From: Acanthosoma haemorrhoidale | Taxonomy: Eukaryota > Arthropoda > Insecta > Hemiptera > Acanthosomatidae | NCBI GenBank assembly: GCA_930367205.1 | Contig: OV884014.1 | Coordinates: 111,365,138 to 111,429,137 of the forward strand | Reading direction: 5' to 3' | Length of the DNA: 64,000 nt | Shown: in pieces, positions 1 through 14,900 of the stretch | How positions within the stretch are numbered: the first letter of the stretch is position 1 | How the letters are laid out: the number at the start of each line of letters is the position of its first letter | The notes under the pieces: generated by a model | Databases searched by the model: none | Told to the model about the DNA's origin: nothing | The model's input: the letters and a program-made list of their open reading frames with translations, nothing else | Program-made: the position numbers and the translations under genes

Positions 1-195
1 CCAGAGAAAATAACGTCAAAATAAAGCACTTTTAAAAGAATGGAATTTTCAAGTGAAATAGTGAGCTCCTAGTGCCTCATGTTCTCCTGATACCTAACCA
101 GAGAAAATACCGTCAAAATATAGCATTTTTAAAAGGTATGGGATTTTTAGCTAAAATAGTGTGCTCCTAGTGTCTCCTGTTCTCCTGATACCTAT

Positions 196-271
196 CCAGA
201 GAAAATAACGCCAAAATATAGCATTTGTAAAAGAATGAGCTCCTTGTGCCTCATGTTCTCCTGATACCTAA
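196..271. repeat. 76-bp short monomer class (first of 18 copies)
   Basis: This unit lacks 21 bp (monomer positions about 43-63), so AAGAATG joins directly to AGCTCC. I found the same unit starting at 196, 1633, 1807, 1981, 2350, 4176, 4740, 9873, 17047, 17513, 24008, 24572, 28152, 28423, 34141, 34705, 39257 and 39821. All 18 also carry TAACGCC where most monomers have TAACGTC. The linked substitution points to one deletion event later spread by amplification. None occurs right of 39896. Confidence 0.95.
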
Positions 272-2950
272 CCAGAGAAAATAACGTCAAAATGTAGCCT
301 TTTTAAAAGGTATGGGATTTTTAGCTAAAATAGTGAGCTCCTAGTGCCTCCTGTTCTCCTGATGCCTATCCAGAAAAAATAACGTCAAAATATAGCATTT
401 GTAAAAGAATGGGATTTTTAGCTGAAATAGTGAGCTCGTTGTGCCTCGTGTTCGCCTGATACCTAACCAGAGAAAATAACGTCAAAATATAGCATTTGTA
501 AAAGAATGGGATTTATAACTGAAATAGTGAGCTCCTTGTGCCTCATGTTCTCCTGATACCTAACCAGAGCAAATAACGTCAAAATATAGCATTTGTAAAA
601 GAATGGGATTTTTAGCTAAAATAGTGAGCCCCTTGTGCCTCGTGTTCTCCTGATACCTAACCAGAGAAAATAACGTCAAAATTTAGCATTTGTAAAAGAA
701 TGGGATTTTTAGCTGAAATAGTGAGCTCCTTGTGCCTCATGTTCTCCTGATACCTAACCAGAGCAAATAACGTCAAAATATAGCATTTGTAAAAGAATGG
801 GATTTTTAGCTAAAATAGTGAGCTCCTAGTTCCTCATGTTGTCCTGATACCTATCTAGAGAAAATAACGTCAAAATGTAGCCTTTTTAAAAGGTATGGGA
901 TTTTTAGCTAAAATAGTGAGCTCCTAGTGCCTCCTGTTCTCCTGATACCTAACCAGAGAAAATAACGTCAAAATGTAGCATTTTTAAAAGGTATGGGATT
1001 TTTAGCTAAAATAGTGAGCTCCTAGTGCCTCCTGTTCTCCTGATGCCTATCCAGAGAAAATAACGTCAAAATATAGCATTTGTAAAAGAATGGGATTTTT
1101 AGCTGAAATAGTGAGCCCCTTGTGCCTCGTGTTCTCCTGATACCTAACCAGAGAAAATAACGTCAAAATATAGCATTTGTAAAAGAATGGGATTTTTAGC
1201 TGAAATAGTGAGCTCCTTGTGCCTCATGTTCTCCTGATACCTACCCAGAGAAAATAACGTCAAAATATAGCATTTGTAAAAGAATGGGATTTTTAGCTAA
1301 AATAGTGAGCTCCTAGTGCCTCCTGTTCTCCTGATACCTAACCAGTGAAAATAACGTCAAAATATAGCATTTGTAAAAGAATGGGATTTTTAACTGAAAT
1401 AGTGAGCTCCTTGTGCCTCATGTTCTCCTGATACCTAACCAGAGAAAATAACGTCAAAATATAGCATTTGTAAAAGAATGGGATTTTTAGCTGAAATAGT
1501 GAGCCCCTTGTGCCTCGTGTTCTCCTGATACCTTACCAGAGAAAATAACGTCCAAATATAGCATTTGTAAAAGAATGGGATTTTTAACTGAAATAGTGAG
1601 CTCCTTGTGCCTCATGTTCTCCTGATACCTAACCAGAGAAAATAACGCCAAAATATAGCATTTGTAAAAGAATGAGCTCCTTGTGCCTCATGTTCTCCTG
1701 ATACCTAACCAGAGAAAATAACGTCAAAATGTAGCATTTTTAAAAGGTATGGGATTTTTAGCTAAAATAGTGAGCTCCTAGTGCCTCATGTTCTCCTGAT
1801 ACCTATCCAGAGAAAATAACGCCAAAATATAGCATTTGTAAAAGAATGAGCTCCTTGTGCCTCATGTTCTCCTGATACCTAACCAGAGAAAATAACGTCA
1901 AAATGTAGCATTTTTAAAAGGTATGGGATTTTTAGCTAAAATAGTGTGCTCCTAGTGCCTCCTGTTCTCCTGATACCTATCCAGAGAAAATAACGCCAAA
2001 ATATAGCATTTGTAAAAGAATGAGCTCCTTGTGCCTCATGTTCTCCTGATACCTAACCAGAGAAAATATCGTCAAAATGTAGCATTTTTAAAAGGTATGG
2101 GATTTTTAGCTAAAATAGTGAGCTCCTAGTGTCTCATGTTCTCCTGATGCCTAACCAGAGAAAATAACGTCAAAATAAAGCACTTTTAAAAGAATGGAAT
2201 TTTCAAGTAAAATAGTGAGCTCCTAGTGCCTCATGTTCTCCTGATACCTAACCAGAGAAAATAACGTCAAAATATAGCATTTTTAAAAGGTATGGGATTT
2301 TTAGCTAAAATAGTGTGCTCCTAGTGCCTCCTGTTCTCCTGATACCTAACCAGAGAAAATAACGCCAAAATATAGCATTTGTAAAAGAATGAGCTCCTTG
2401 TGCCTCATGTTCTCCTGATACCTTACCAGAGAAAATAACGTCCAAATATAGCATTTGTAAAAGAATGGGATTTTTAACTGAAATAGTGAGCTCCTTGTGC
2501 CTCATGTTCTCCTGATACCTAACCAGAGAAAATAACGTCAAAATGTAGCATTTTTAAAAGGTATGGGATTTTTAGCTAGAATAGTGAGCTCCTAGTGCCT
2601 CATGTTCTCCTGATACCTATCCAGAGAAAATAACGTCAAAATAAAGCACTTTTAAAAGAATGGAATTTTCAAGTAAAATAGTGAGCTCCTTGTGCCTCAT
2701 GTTCTCCTGATACCTAACCAGAGAAAATAACGTCAAAATATAGCATTTGTAAAAGAATGGGATTTTTAGCTGAAATAGTGAGCCCCTTGTGCCTCGTGTT
2801 CTCCTGATACCTAACCAGAGAAAATAACGTCAAAATATAGCATTTGTAAAAGAATGGGATTTTTAGCTGAAATAGTGAGCTCCTTGTGCCTCATGTTCTC
2901 CTGATACCTAACCAGAGAAAATAACGTCAAAATATAGCATTTGTAAAAGA

Positions 2951-5900
2951 ATGATATTTTTAACTAAAATAGTGAGCTCCTAGTGCCTCCTGTTCTCCTG
3001 ATACCTAACCAGTGAAAATAACGTCAAAATATAGCATTTGTAAAAGAATGGGATTTTTAACTGAAATAGTGAGCTCCTTGTGCCTCATGTTCTCCTGATA
3101 CCTAACCAGAGCAAATAACGTCAAAATATAGCATTTGTAAAAGAATGGGATTTTTAGCTGAAATAGTGAGCCCCTTGTGCCTCGTGTTCTCCTGATACCT
3201 TACCAGAGAAAATAACGTCCAAATATAGCATTTGTAAAAGAATGGGATTTTTAGCTGAAATAGTGAGCCCCTTGTGCCTCATGTTCTCCTGATACCTAAC
3301 CAGAGAAAATAACGTCAAAATGTAGCATTTTTAAAAGGTATGGGATTTTTAGCTAAAATAGTGAGCTCCTAGTGCCTCATGTTCTCCTGATACCTATCCA
3401 GAGAAAATAACGTCAAAATAAAGCACTTTTAAAAGAATGGGATTTTTAGCTGAAATAGTGAGCTCCTTGTGCCTCATGTTCTCCTGATACCTAACCAGAG
3501 AAAATAACGTCAAAATATAGCATTTGTAAAAGAATGGGATTTTTAGCTAAAATAGTGAGCTCCTAGTGCCTCCTGTTCTCCTGATACCTAACCAGAGAAA
3601 ATAACGTCAAAATATAGCATTTGTAAAAGAATGGGATTTTTAACTGAAATAGTGAGCTCCTTGTGCCTCATGTTCTCCTGATACCTAACCAGAGCAAATA
3701 ACGTCAAAATATAGCATTTGTAAAAGAATGGGATTTTTAGCTGAAATAGTGAGCCCCTTGTGCCTCGTGTTCTCCTGATACCTTACCAGAGAAAATAACG
3801 TCCAAATATAGCATTTGTAAAAGAATGGGATTTTTAACTGAAATAGTGAGCTCCTTGTGCCTCATGTTCTCCTGATACCTAACCAGAGAAAATAACGTCA
3901 AAATGTAGCATTTTTAAAAGGTATGGGATTTTTAGCTAGAATAGTGAGCTCCTAGTGCCTCATGTTCTCCTGATACCTATCCAGAGAAAATAACGTCAAA
4001 ATAAAGCACTTTTAAAAGAATGGAATTTTCAAGTAAAATAGTGAGCTCCTTGTGCCTCATGTTCTCCTGATACCTAACCAGAGAAAATAACGTCAAAATG
4101 TAGCATTTTTAAAAGGTATGGGATTTTTAGCTAAAATAGTGTGCTCCTAGTGCCTCCTGTTCTCCTGATACCTATCCAGAGAAAATAACGCCAAAATATA
4201 GCATTTGTAAAAGAATGAGCTCCTTGTGCCTCATGTTCTCCTGATACCTAACCAGAGAAAATATCGTCAAAATGTAGCATTTTTAAAAGGTATGGGATTT
4301 TTAGCTAAAATAGTGAGCTCCTAGTGTCTCATGTTCTCCTGATGCCTAACCAGAGAAAATAACGTCAAAATAAAGCACTTTTAAAAGAATGGAATTTTCA
4401 AGTAAAATAGTGAGCTCCTAGTGCCTCATGTTCTCCTGATACCTAACCAGAGAAAATAACGTCAAAATATAGCATTTTTAAAAGGTATGGGATTTTTAGC
4501 TAAAATAGTGTGCTCCTAGTGCCTCCTGTTCTCCTGATACCTATCCAGAGAAAATAACGTCAAAATAAAGCACTTTTAAAAGAATGGAATTTTCAAGTAA
4601 AATAGTGAGCTCCTAGTGCCTCATGTTCTCCTGATACCTAACCAGAGAAAATACCGTCAAAATATAGCATTTTTAAAAGGTATGGGATTTTTAGCTAAAA
4701 TAGTGTGCTCCTAGTGTCTCCTGTTCTCCTGATACCTATCCAGAGAAAATAACGCCAAAATATAGCATTTGTAAAAGAATGAGCTCCTTGTGCCTCATGT
4801 TCTCCTGATACCTAACCAGAGAAAATAACGTCAAAATGTAGCATTTTTAAAAGGTATGGGATTTTTAGCTAAAATAGTGAGCTCCTAGTTCCTCATGTTG
4901 TCCTGATACCTATCTAGAGAAAATAACGTCAAAATGTAGCCTTTTTAAAAGGTATGGAATTTTTAGCTAAAATAGTGAGCTCCTAGTGCCTTCTGTTCTC
5001 CTGATACCTAACCAGAGAAAATAACGTCAAAATGTAGCATTTTTAAAAGGTATGGGATTTTTAGCTAAAATAGTGAGCTCCTAGTGCCTCCTGTTCTCCT
5101 GATGCCTATCCAGAGAAAATAACGTCAAAATATAGCATTTGTAAAAGAATGGGATTTTTAGCTGAAATAGTGAGCCCCTTGTGCCTCATGTTCTCCTGAT
5201 ACCTAACCAGAGAAAATAACGTCAAAATATAGCATTTGTAAAAGAATGGGATTTTTAGCTAAAATAGTGAGCTCCTAGTGCCTCCTGTTCTCCTGATACC
5301 TAACCAGTGAAAATAACGTCAAAATATAGCATTTGTAAAAGAATGGGATTTTTAACTGAAATAGTGAGCTCCTTGTGCCTCATGTTCTCCTGATACCTAA
5401 CCAGAGCAAATAACGTCAAAATATAGCATTTGTAAAAGAATGGGATTTTTAGCTGAAATAGTGAGCCCCTTGTGCCTCGTGTTCTCCTGATACCTTACCA
5501 GAGAAAATAACGTCCAAATATAGCATTTGTAAAAGAATGGGATTTTTAACTGAAATAGTGAGCTCCTTGTGCCTCATGTTCTCCTGATACCTAACCAGAG
5601 AAAATAACGTCAAAATGTAGCATTTTTAAAAGGTATGGGATTTTTAGCTAAAATAGTGAGCTCCTAGTGCCTCATGTTCTCCTGATACCTATCCAGAGAA
5701 AATAACGTCAAAATATAGCACTTTTAAAAGAATGGAATTTTCAAGTAAAATAGTGAGCTCCTAGTGCCTCATGTTCTCCTGATGCCTATCCAGAGAAAAT
5801 AACGTCAAAATGTAGCATTTTTAAAAGGTATGGGATTTTTAGCTAAAATAGTGAGCTCCTTGTGCCTCATGTTCTCCTGATACCTAACCAGTGAAAATAA

Positions 5901-8900
5901 CGTCAAAATATAGCATTTGTAAAAAAATGGGATTTTTAACTGAAATAGTGAGCTCCTTGTGCCTCATGTTCTCCTGATACCTAACCAGAGCAAATAACGT
6001 CAAAATATAGCATTTGTAAAAGAATGGGATTTTTAGCTGAAATAGTGAGCCCCTTGTGCCTCGTGTTCTCCTGATACCTTACCAGAGAAAATAACGTCAA
6101 AATATAGCATTTGTAAAAGAATGGGATTTTTAGCTGAAATAGTGAGCCCCTTGTGCCTCATGTTCTCCTGATACCTAACCAGAGCAAATAACGTCAAAAT
6201 ATAGCATTTGTAAAAGAATGGGATTTTTAGCTAAAATAGTGAGCTCCTAGTGCCTCCTGTTCTCCTGATGCCTATCCAGAGAAAATAACGTCAAAATGTA
6301 GCATTTTTAAAAGGTATGGGATTTTTAGCTAAAATAGTGAGCCCCTTGTGCCTCGTGTTCTCCTGATACCTAACCAGAGAAAATAACGTCAAAATATAGC
6401 ATTTGTAAAAGAATGGGATTTTTAGCTGAAATAGTGAGCTCCTTGTGCCTCGTGTTCTCCTGATACCTAACCAGAGAAAAAAACGTCAAAATATAGCATT
6501 TGTAAAAGAATGGGATTTTTAACTGAAATAGTGAGCTCCTTGTGCCTCATGTTCTCCTGATACCTAACCAGAGAAAATAACGTCAAAATATAGCATTTGT
6601 AAAAGAATGGGATTTTTAGCTGAAATAGTGAGCCCCTTGTGCCTCGTGTTCTCCTGATACCTAACCAGAGAAAATAACGTCAAAATGTAGCATTTTTAAA
6701 AGGTATGGGATTTTTAGCTAAAATAGTGAGCTCCTAGTGCCTCCTGTTCTCCTGATGCCTATCCAGAGAAAATAACGTCAAAATATAGCATTTGTAAAAG
6801 AATGGGATTTTTAGCTGAAATAGTGAGCCCCTTGTGCCTCGTGTTCTCCTGATACCTAACCAGAGAAAATAACGTCAAAATATAGCATTTGTAAAAGAAT
6901 GGGATTTTTAGCTGAAATAGTGAGCTCCTTGTGCCTCATGTTCTCCTGATACCTAACCAGAGAAAATAACGTCAAAATATAGCATTTGTAAAAGAATGAT
7001 ATTTTTAACTAAAATAGTGAGCTCCTAGTGCCTCCTGTTCTCCTGATACCTAACCAGTGAAAATAACGTCAAAATATAGCATTTGTAAAAGAATGGGATT
7101 TTTAACTGAAATAGTGAGCTCCTTGTGCCTCATGTTCTCCTGATACCTAACCAGAGCAAATAACGTCAAAATATAGCATTTGTAAAAGAATGGGATTTTT
7201 AGCTGAAATAGTGAGCCCCTTGTGCCTCGTGTTCTCCTGATACCTTACCAGAGAAAATAACGTCCAAATATAGCATTTGTAAAAGAATGGGATTTTTAGC
7301 TGAAATAGTGAGCCCCTTGTGCCTCATGTTCTCCTGATACCTAACCAGAGAAAATAACGTCAAAATGTAGCATTTTTAAAAGGTATGGGATTTTTAGCTA
7401 AAATAGTGAGCTCCTAGTGCCTCATGTTCTCCTGATACCTATCCAGAGAAAATAACGTCAAAATAAAGCACTTTTAAAAGAATGGGATTTTTAGCTGAAA
7501 TAGTGAGCTCCTTGTGCCTCATGTTCTCCTGATACCTAACCAGAGAAAATAACGTCAAAATATAGCATTTGTAAAAGAATGGGATTTTTAGCTAAAATAG
7601 TGAGCTCCTAGTGCCTCCTGTTCTCCTGATACCTAACCAGTGAAAATAACGTCAAAATATAGCATTTGTAAAAGAATGGGATTTTTAACTGAAATAGTGA
7701 GCTCCTTGTGCCTCATGTTCTCCTGATACCTAACCAGAGCAAATAACGTCAAAATATAGCATTTGTAAAAGAATGGGATTTTTAGCTGAAATAGTGAGCC
7801 CCTTGTGCCTCGTGTTCTCCTGATACCTTACCAGAGAAAATAACGTCAAAATATAGCATTTGTAAAAGAATGGGATTTTTAACTGAAATAGTGAGCTCCT
7901 TGTGCCTCATGTTCTCCTGATACCTAACCAGAGAAAATAACGTCAAAATGTAGCATTTTTAAAAGGTATGGGATTTTTAGCTAGAATAGTGAGCTCCTAG
8001 TGCCTCATGTTCTCCTGATACCTATCCAGAGAAAATAACGTCAAAATAAAGCACTTTTAAAAGAATGGAATTTTCAAGTAAAATAGTGAGCTCCTAGTGC
8101 CTCATGTTCTCCTGATGCCTATCCAGAGAAAATAACGTCAAAATGTAGCATTTTTAAAAGGTATGGGATTTTTAGCTAAAATAGTGAGCTCCTTGTGCCT
8201 CATGTTCTCCTGATACCTAACCAGTGAAAATAACGTCAAAATATAGCATTTGTAAAAGAATGGGATTTTTAACTGAAATAGTGAGCTCCTTGTGCCTCAT
8301 GTTCTCCTGATACCTAACCAGAGCAAATAACGTCAAAATATAGCATTTGTAAAAGAATGGGATTTTTAGCTGAAATAGTGAGCCCCTTGTGCCTCGTGTT
8401 CTCCTGATACCTTACCAGAGAAAATAACGTCAAAATATAGCATTTGTAAAAGAATGGGATTTTTAGCTGAAATAGTGAGCCCCTTGTGCCTCATGTTCTC
8501 CTGATACCTAACCAGAGCAAATAACGTCAAAATATAGCATTTGTAAAAGGATGGGATTTTTAGCTAAAATAGTGAGCTCCTAGTGCCTCCTGTTCTCCTG
8601 ATGCCTATCCAGAGAAAATAACGTCAACATGTAGCATTTTTAAAAGGTATGGGATTTTTAGCTAAAATAGTGAGCCCCTTGTGCCTCGTGTTCTCCTGAT
8701 ACCTAACCAGAGAAAATAACGTCAAAATATAGCATTTGTAAAAGAATGGGATTTTTAGCTGAAATAGTGAGCTCCTTGTGCCTCATGTTCTCCTGATACC
8801 TAACCAGAGAAAATAACGTCAAAATATAGCATTTGTAAAAGAATGGGATTTTTAGCTAAAATAGTGAGCTCCTAGTGCCTCCTGTTCTCCTGATACCTAA

Positions 8901-11900
8901 CCAGTGAAAATAACGTCAAAATATAGCATTTGTAAAAGAATGGGATTTTTAACTGAAATAGTGAGCTCCTTGTGCCTCATGTTCTCCTGATACCTAACCA
9001 GAGCAAATAACGTCAAAATATAGCATTTGTAAAAGAATGGGATTTTTAGCTGAAATAGTGAGCCCCTTGTGCCTCATGTTCTCCTGATACCTTACCAGAG
9101 AAAATAACGTCCAAATATAGCATTTGTAAAAGAATGGGATTTTTAACTGAAATAGTGAGCTCCTTGTGCCTCATGTTCTCCTGATGCCTAACCAGAGAAA
9201 ATAACGTCAAAATGTAGCATTTTTAAAAGGTATGGGATTTTTAGCTAAAATAGTGAGCTCCTAGTGCCTCATGTTCTCCTGATACCTATCCAGAGAAAAT
9301 AACGTCAAAATAAAGCACTTTTAAAAGAATGGAATTTTCAAGTAAAATAGTGAGCTCCTAGTGCCTCATGTTCTCCTGATGCCTATCCAGAGAAAATAAC
9401 GTCAAAATGTAGCATTTTTAAAAGGTATGGGATTTTTAGCTAAAATAGTGAGCTCCTTGTGCCTCATGTTCTCCTGATACCTAACCAGTGAAAATAACGT
9501 CAAAATATAGCATTTGTAAAAAAATGGGATTTTTAACTGAAATAGTGAGCTCCTTGTGCCTCATGTTCTCCTGATACCTAACCAGAGCAAATAACGTCAA
9601 AATATAGCATTTGTAAAAGAATGGGATTTTTAGCTGAAATAGTGAGCCCCTTGTGCCTCGTGTTCTCCTGATACCTTACCAGAGAAAATAACGTCAAAAT
9701 ATAGCATTTGTAAAAGAATGGGATTTTTAGCTGAAATAGTGAGCCCCTTGTGCCTCATGTTCTCCTGATACCTAACCAGAGCAAATAACGTCAAAATATA
9801 GCATTTGTAAAAGAATGGGATTTTTAGCTAAAATAGTGAGCTCCTAGTGCCTCCTGTTCTCCTGATGCCTATCCAGAGAAAATAACGCCAAAATATAGCA
9901 TTTGTAAAAGAATGAGCTCCTTGTGCCTCATGTTCTCCTGATACCTAACCAGAGAAAATATCGTCAAAATGTAGCATTTGTAAAAGAATGGGATTTTTAG
10001 CTGAAATAGTGAGCCCCTTGTGCCTCGTGTTCTCCTGATACCTTACCAGAGAAAATAACGTCCAAATATAGCATTTGTAAAAGAATGGGATTTTTAGCTG
10101 AAATAGTGAGCCCCTTGTGCCTCATGTTCTCCTGATACCTAACCAGAGAAAATAACGTCAAAATGTAGCATTTTTAAAAGGTATGGGATTTTTAGCTAAA
10201 ATAGTGAGCTCCTAGTGCCTCATGTTCTCCTGATACCTATCCAGAGAAAATAACGTCAAAATAAAGCACTTTTAAAAGAATGGGATTTTTAGCTGAAATA
10301 GTGAGCTCCTTGTGCCTCATGTTCTCCTGATACCTAACCAGAGAAAATAACGTCAAAATATAGCATTTGTAAAAGAATGGGATTTTTAGCTAAAATAGTG
10401 AGCTCCTAGTGCCTCCTGTTCTCCTGATACCTAACCAGTGAAAATAACGTCAAAATATAGCATTTGTAAAAGAATGGGATTTTTAACTGAAATAGTGAGC
10501 TCCTTGTGCCTCATGTTCTCCTGATACCTAACCAGAGCAAATAACGTCAAAATATAGCATTTGTAAAAGAATGGGATTTTTAGCTGAAATAGTGAGCCCC
10601 TTGTGCCTCGTGTTCTCCTGATACCTTACCAGAGAAAATAACGTCCAAATATAGCATTTGTAAAAGAATGGGATTTTTAACTGAAATAGTGAGCTCCTTG
10701 TGCCTCATGTTCTCCTGATACCTAACCAGAGAAAATAACGTCAAAATGTAGCATTTTTAAAAGGTATGGGATTTTTAGCTAGAATAGTGAGCTCCTAGTG
10801 CCTCATGTTCTCCTGATACCTATCCAGAGAAAATAACGTCAAAATAAAGCACTTTTAAAAGAATGGAATTTTCAAGTAAAATAGTGAGCTCCTAGTGCCT
10901 CATGTTCTCCTGATGCCTATCCAGAGAAAATAACGTCAAAATGTAGCATTTTTAAAAGGTATGGGATTTTTAGCTAAAATAGTGAGCTCCTTGTGCCTCA
11001 TGTTCTCCTGATACCTAACCAGTGAAAATAACGTCAAAATATAGCATTTGTAAAAGAATGGGATTTTTAACTGAAATAGTGAGCTCCTTGTGCCTCATGT
11101 TCTCCTGATACCTAACCAGAGCAAATAACGTCAAAATATAGCATTTGTAAAAGAATGGGATTTTTAGCTGAAATAGTGAGCCCCTTGTGCCTCGTGTTCT
11201 CCTGATACCTTACCAGAGAAAATAACGTCAAAATATAGCATTTGTAAAAGAATGGGATTTTTAGCTGAAATAGTGAGCCCCTTGTGCCTCATGTTCTCCT
11301 GATACCTAACCAGAGCAAATAACGTCAAAATATAGCATTTGTAAAAGGATGGGATTTTTAGCTAAAATAGTGAGCTCCTAGTGCCTCCTGTTCTCCTGAT
11401 GCCTATCCAGAGAAAATAACGTCAACATGTAGCATTTTTAAAAGGTATGGGATTTTTAGCTAAAATAGTGAGCCCCTTGTGCCTCGTGTTCTCCTGATAC
11501 CTAACCAGAGAAAATAACGTCAAAATATAGCATTTGTAAAAGAATGGGATTTTTAGCTGAAATAGTGAGCTCCTTGTGCCTCATGTTCTCCTGATACCTA
11601 ACCAGAGAAAATAACGTCAAAATATAGCATTTGTAAAAGAATGGGATTTTTAGCTAAAATAGTGAGCTCCTAGTGCCTCATGTTCTCCTGATACCTAACC
11701 AGTGAAAATAACGTCAAAATATAGCATTTGTAAAAGAATGGGATTTTTAACTGAAATAGTGAGCTCCTTGTGCCTCATGTTCTCCTGATACCTAACCAGA
11801 GCAAATAACGTCAAAATATAGCATTTGTAAAAGAATGGGATTTTTAGCTGAAATAGTGAGCCCCTTGTGCCTCGTGTTCTCCTGATACCTTACCAGAGAA

Positions 11901-14900
11901 AATAACGTCCAAATATAGCATTTGTAAAAGAATGGGATTTTTAACTGAAATAGTGAGCTCCTTGTGCCTCATGTTCTCCTGATACCTAACCAGAGAAAAT
12001 AACGTCAAAATGTAGCATTTTTAAAAGGTATGGGATTTTTAGCTAAAATAGTGAGCTCCTAGTGCCTCATGTTCTCCTGATACCTATCCAGAGAAAATAA
12101 CGTCAAAATAAAGCACTTTTAAAAGAATGGAATTTTCAAGTAAAATAGTGAGCTCCTAGTGCCTCATGTTCTCCTGATGCCTATCCAGAGAAAATAACGT
12201 CAAAATGTAGCATTTTTAAAAGGTATGGGATTTTTAGCTAAAATAGTGAGCTCCTTGTGCCTCATGTTCTCCTGATACCTAACCAGTGAAAATAACGTCA
12301 AAATATAGCATTTGTAAAAAAATGGGATTTTTAACTGAAATAGTGAGCTCCTTGTGCCTCATGTTCTCCTGATACCTAACCAGAGCAAATAACGTCAAAA
12401 TATAGCATTTGTAAAAGAATGGGATTTTTAGCTGAAATAGTGAGCCCCTTGTGCCTCGTGTTCTCCTGATACCTTACCAGAGAAAATAACGTCAAAATAT
12501 AGCATTTGTAAAAGAATGGGATTTTTAGCTGAAATAGTGAGCCCCTTGTGCCTCATGTTCTCCTGATACCTAACCAGAGCAAATAACGTCAAAATATAGC
12601 ATTTGTAAAAGAATGGGATTTTTAGCTAAAATAGTGAGCTCCTAGTGCCTCCTGTTCTCCTGATGCCTATCCAGAGAAAATAACGTCAAAATGTAGCATT
12701 TTTAAAAGGTATGGGATTTTTAGCTAAAATAGTGAGCCCCTTGTGCCTCGTGTTCTCCTGATACCTAACCAGAGAAAATAACGTCAAAATATAGCATTTG
12801 TAAAAGAATGGGATTTTTAGCTGAAATAGTGAGCTCCTTGTGCCTCGTGTTCTCCTGATACCTAACCAGAGAAAAAAACGTCAAAATATAGCATTTGTAA
12901 AAGAATGGGATTTTTAACTGAAATAGTGAGCTCCTTGTGCCTCGTGTTCTCCTGATACCTAACCAGAGCAAATAACGTCAAAATATAGCATTTGTAAAAG
13001 AATGGGATTTTTAGCTGAAATAGTGAGCCCCTTGTGCCTCGTGTTCTCCTGATACCTAACCAGAGAAAATAACGTCAAAATGTAGCATTTGTAAAAGAAT
13101 GGGATTTTTAGCTGAAATAGTGAGCTCCTTGTGCCTCATGTTCTCCTGATACCTAACCAGAGAAAATAACGTCAAAATATAGCATTTGTAAAAGAATGAT
13201 ATTTTTAACTAAAATAGTGAGCTCCTAGTGCCTCCTGTTCTCCTGATACCTAACCAGTGAAAATAACGTCAAAATATAGCATTTGTAAAAGAATGGGATT
13301 TTTAACTGAAATAGTGAGCTCCTTGTGCCTCATGTTCTCCTGATACCTAACCAGAGCAAATAACGTCAAAATATAGCATTTGTAAAAGAATGGGATTTTT
13401 AGCTGAAATAGTGAGCCCCTTGTGCCTCGTGTTCTCCTGATACCTTACCAGAGAAAATAACGTCCAAATATAGCATTTGTAAAAGAATGGGATTTTTAGC
13501 TGAAATAGTGAGCCCCTTGTGCCTCATGTTCTCCTGATACCTAACCAGAGAAAATAACGTCAAAATGTAGCATTTTTAAAAGGTATGGGATTTTTAGCTA
13601 AAATAGTGAGCTCCTAGTGCCTCATGTTCTCCTGATACCTATCCAGAGAAAATAACGTCAAAATAAAGCACTTTTAAAAGAATGGGATTTTTAGCTGAAA
13701 TAGTGAGCTCCTTGTGCCTCATGTTCTCCTGATACCTAACCAGAGAAAATAACGTCAAAATATAGCATTTGTAAAAGAATGGGATTTTTAGCTAAAATAG
13801 TGAGCTCCTAGTGCCTCCTGTTCTCCTGATACCTAACCAGTGAAAATAACGTCAAAATATAGCATTTGTAAAAGAATGGGATTTTTAACTGAAATAGTGA
13901 GCTCCTTGTGCCTCATGTTCTCCTGATACCTAACCAGAGCAAATAACGTCAAAATATAGCATTTGTAAAAGAATGGGATTTTTAGCTGAAATAGTGAGCC
14001 CCTTGTGCCTCGTGTTCTCCTGATACCTTACCAGAGAAAATAACGTCCAAATATAGCATTTGTAAAAGAATGGGATTTTTAACTGAAATAGTGAGCTCCT
14101 TGTGCCTCATGTTCTCCTGATACCTAACCAGAGAAAATAACGTCAAAATGTAGCATTTTTAAAAGGTATGGGATTTTTAGCTAGAATAGTGAGCTCCTAG
14201 TGCCTCATGTTCTCCTGATACCTATCCAGAGAAAATAACGTCAAAATAAAGCACTTTTAAAAGAATGGAATTTTCAAGTAAAATAGTGAGCTCCTAGTGC
14301 CTCATGTTCTCCTGATGCCTATCCAGAGAAAATAACGTCAAAATGTAGCATTTTTAAAAGGTATGGGATTTTTAGCTAAAATAGTGAGCTCCTTGTTCCT
14401 CATGTTCTCCTGATACCTAACCAGTGAAAATAACGTCAAAATATAGCATTTGTAAAAGAATGGGATTTTTAACTGAAATAGTGAGCTCCTTGTGCCTCAT
14501 GTTCTCCTGATACCTAACCAGAGCAAATAACGTCAAAATATAGCATTTGTAAAAGAATGGGATTTTTAGCTGAAATAGTGAGCCCCTTGTGCCTCGTGTT
14601 CTCCTGATACCTTACCAGAGAAAATAACGTCAAAATATAGCATTTGTAAAAGAATGGGATTTTTAGCTGAAATAGTGAGCCCCTTGTGCCTCATGTTCTC
14701 CTGATACCTAACCAGAGCAAATAACGTCAAAATATAGCATTTGTAAAAGGATGGGATTTTTAGCTAAAATAGTGAGCTCCTAGTGCCTCCTGTTCTCCTG
14801 ATGCCTATCCAGAGAAAATAACGTCAACATGTAGCATTTTTAAAAGGTATGGGATTTTTAGCTAAAATAGTGAGCCCCTTGTGCCTCGTGTTCTCCTGAT

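Noticed and set aside
2305..2541. 78-codon minus-strand open frame
   Set aside because: Composed of satellite monomers including a 76-bp unit; no start context, domain or codon signature.
12765..12971. Recurrent 68-codon minus-strand open frames in the array (12765, 14903, 19240, 20115, 21767, 26299, 30150, 31025, 36432, 37502, 41548, 42618, 45050, 47676, 49329, 49814)
   Set aside because: They begin at TTG, arise wherever an AGAGCAAAT monomer precedes suitable neighbours, and exist because 97 leaves remainder 1 on division by 3, so three monomers are read in three frames. The same bases encode different peptides in each unit. They serve only as markers of repeat structure.
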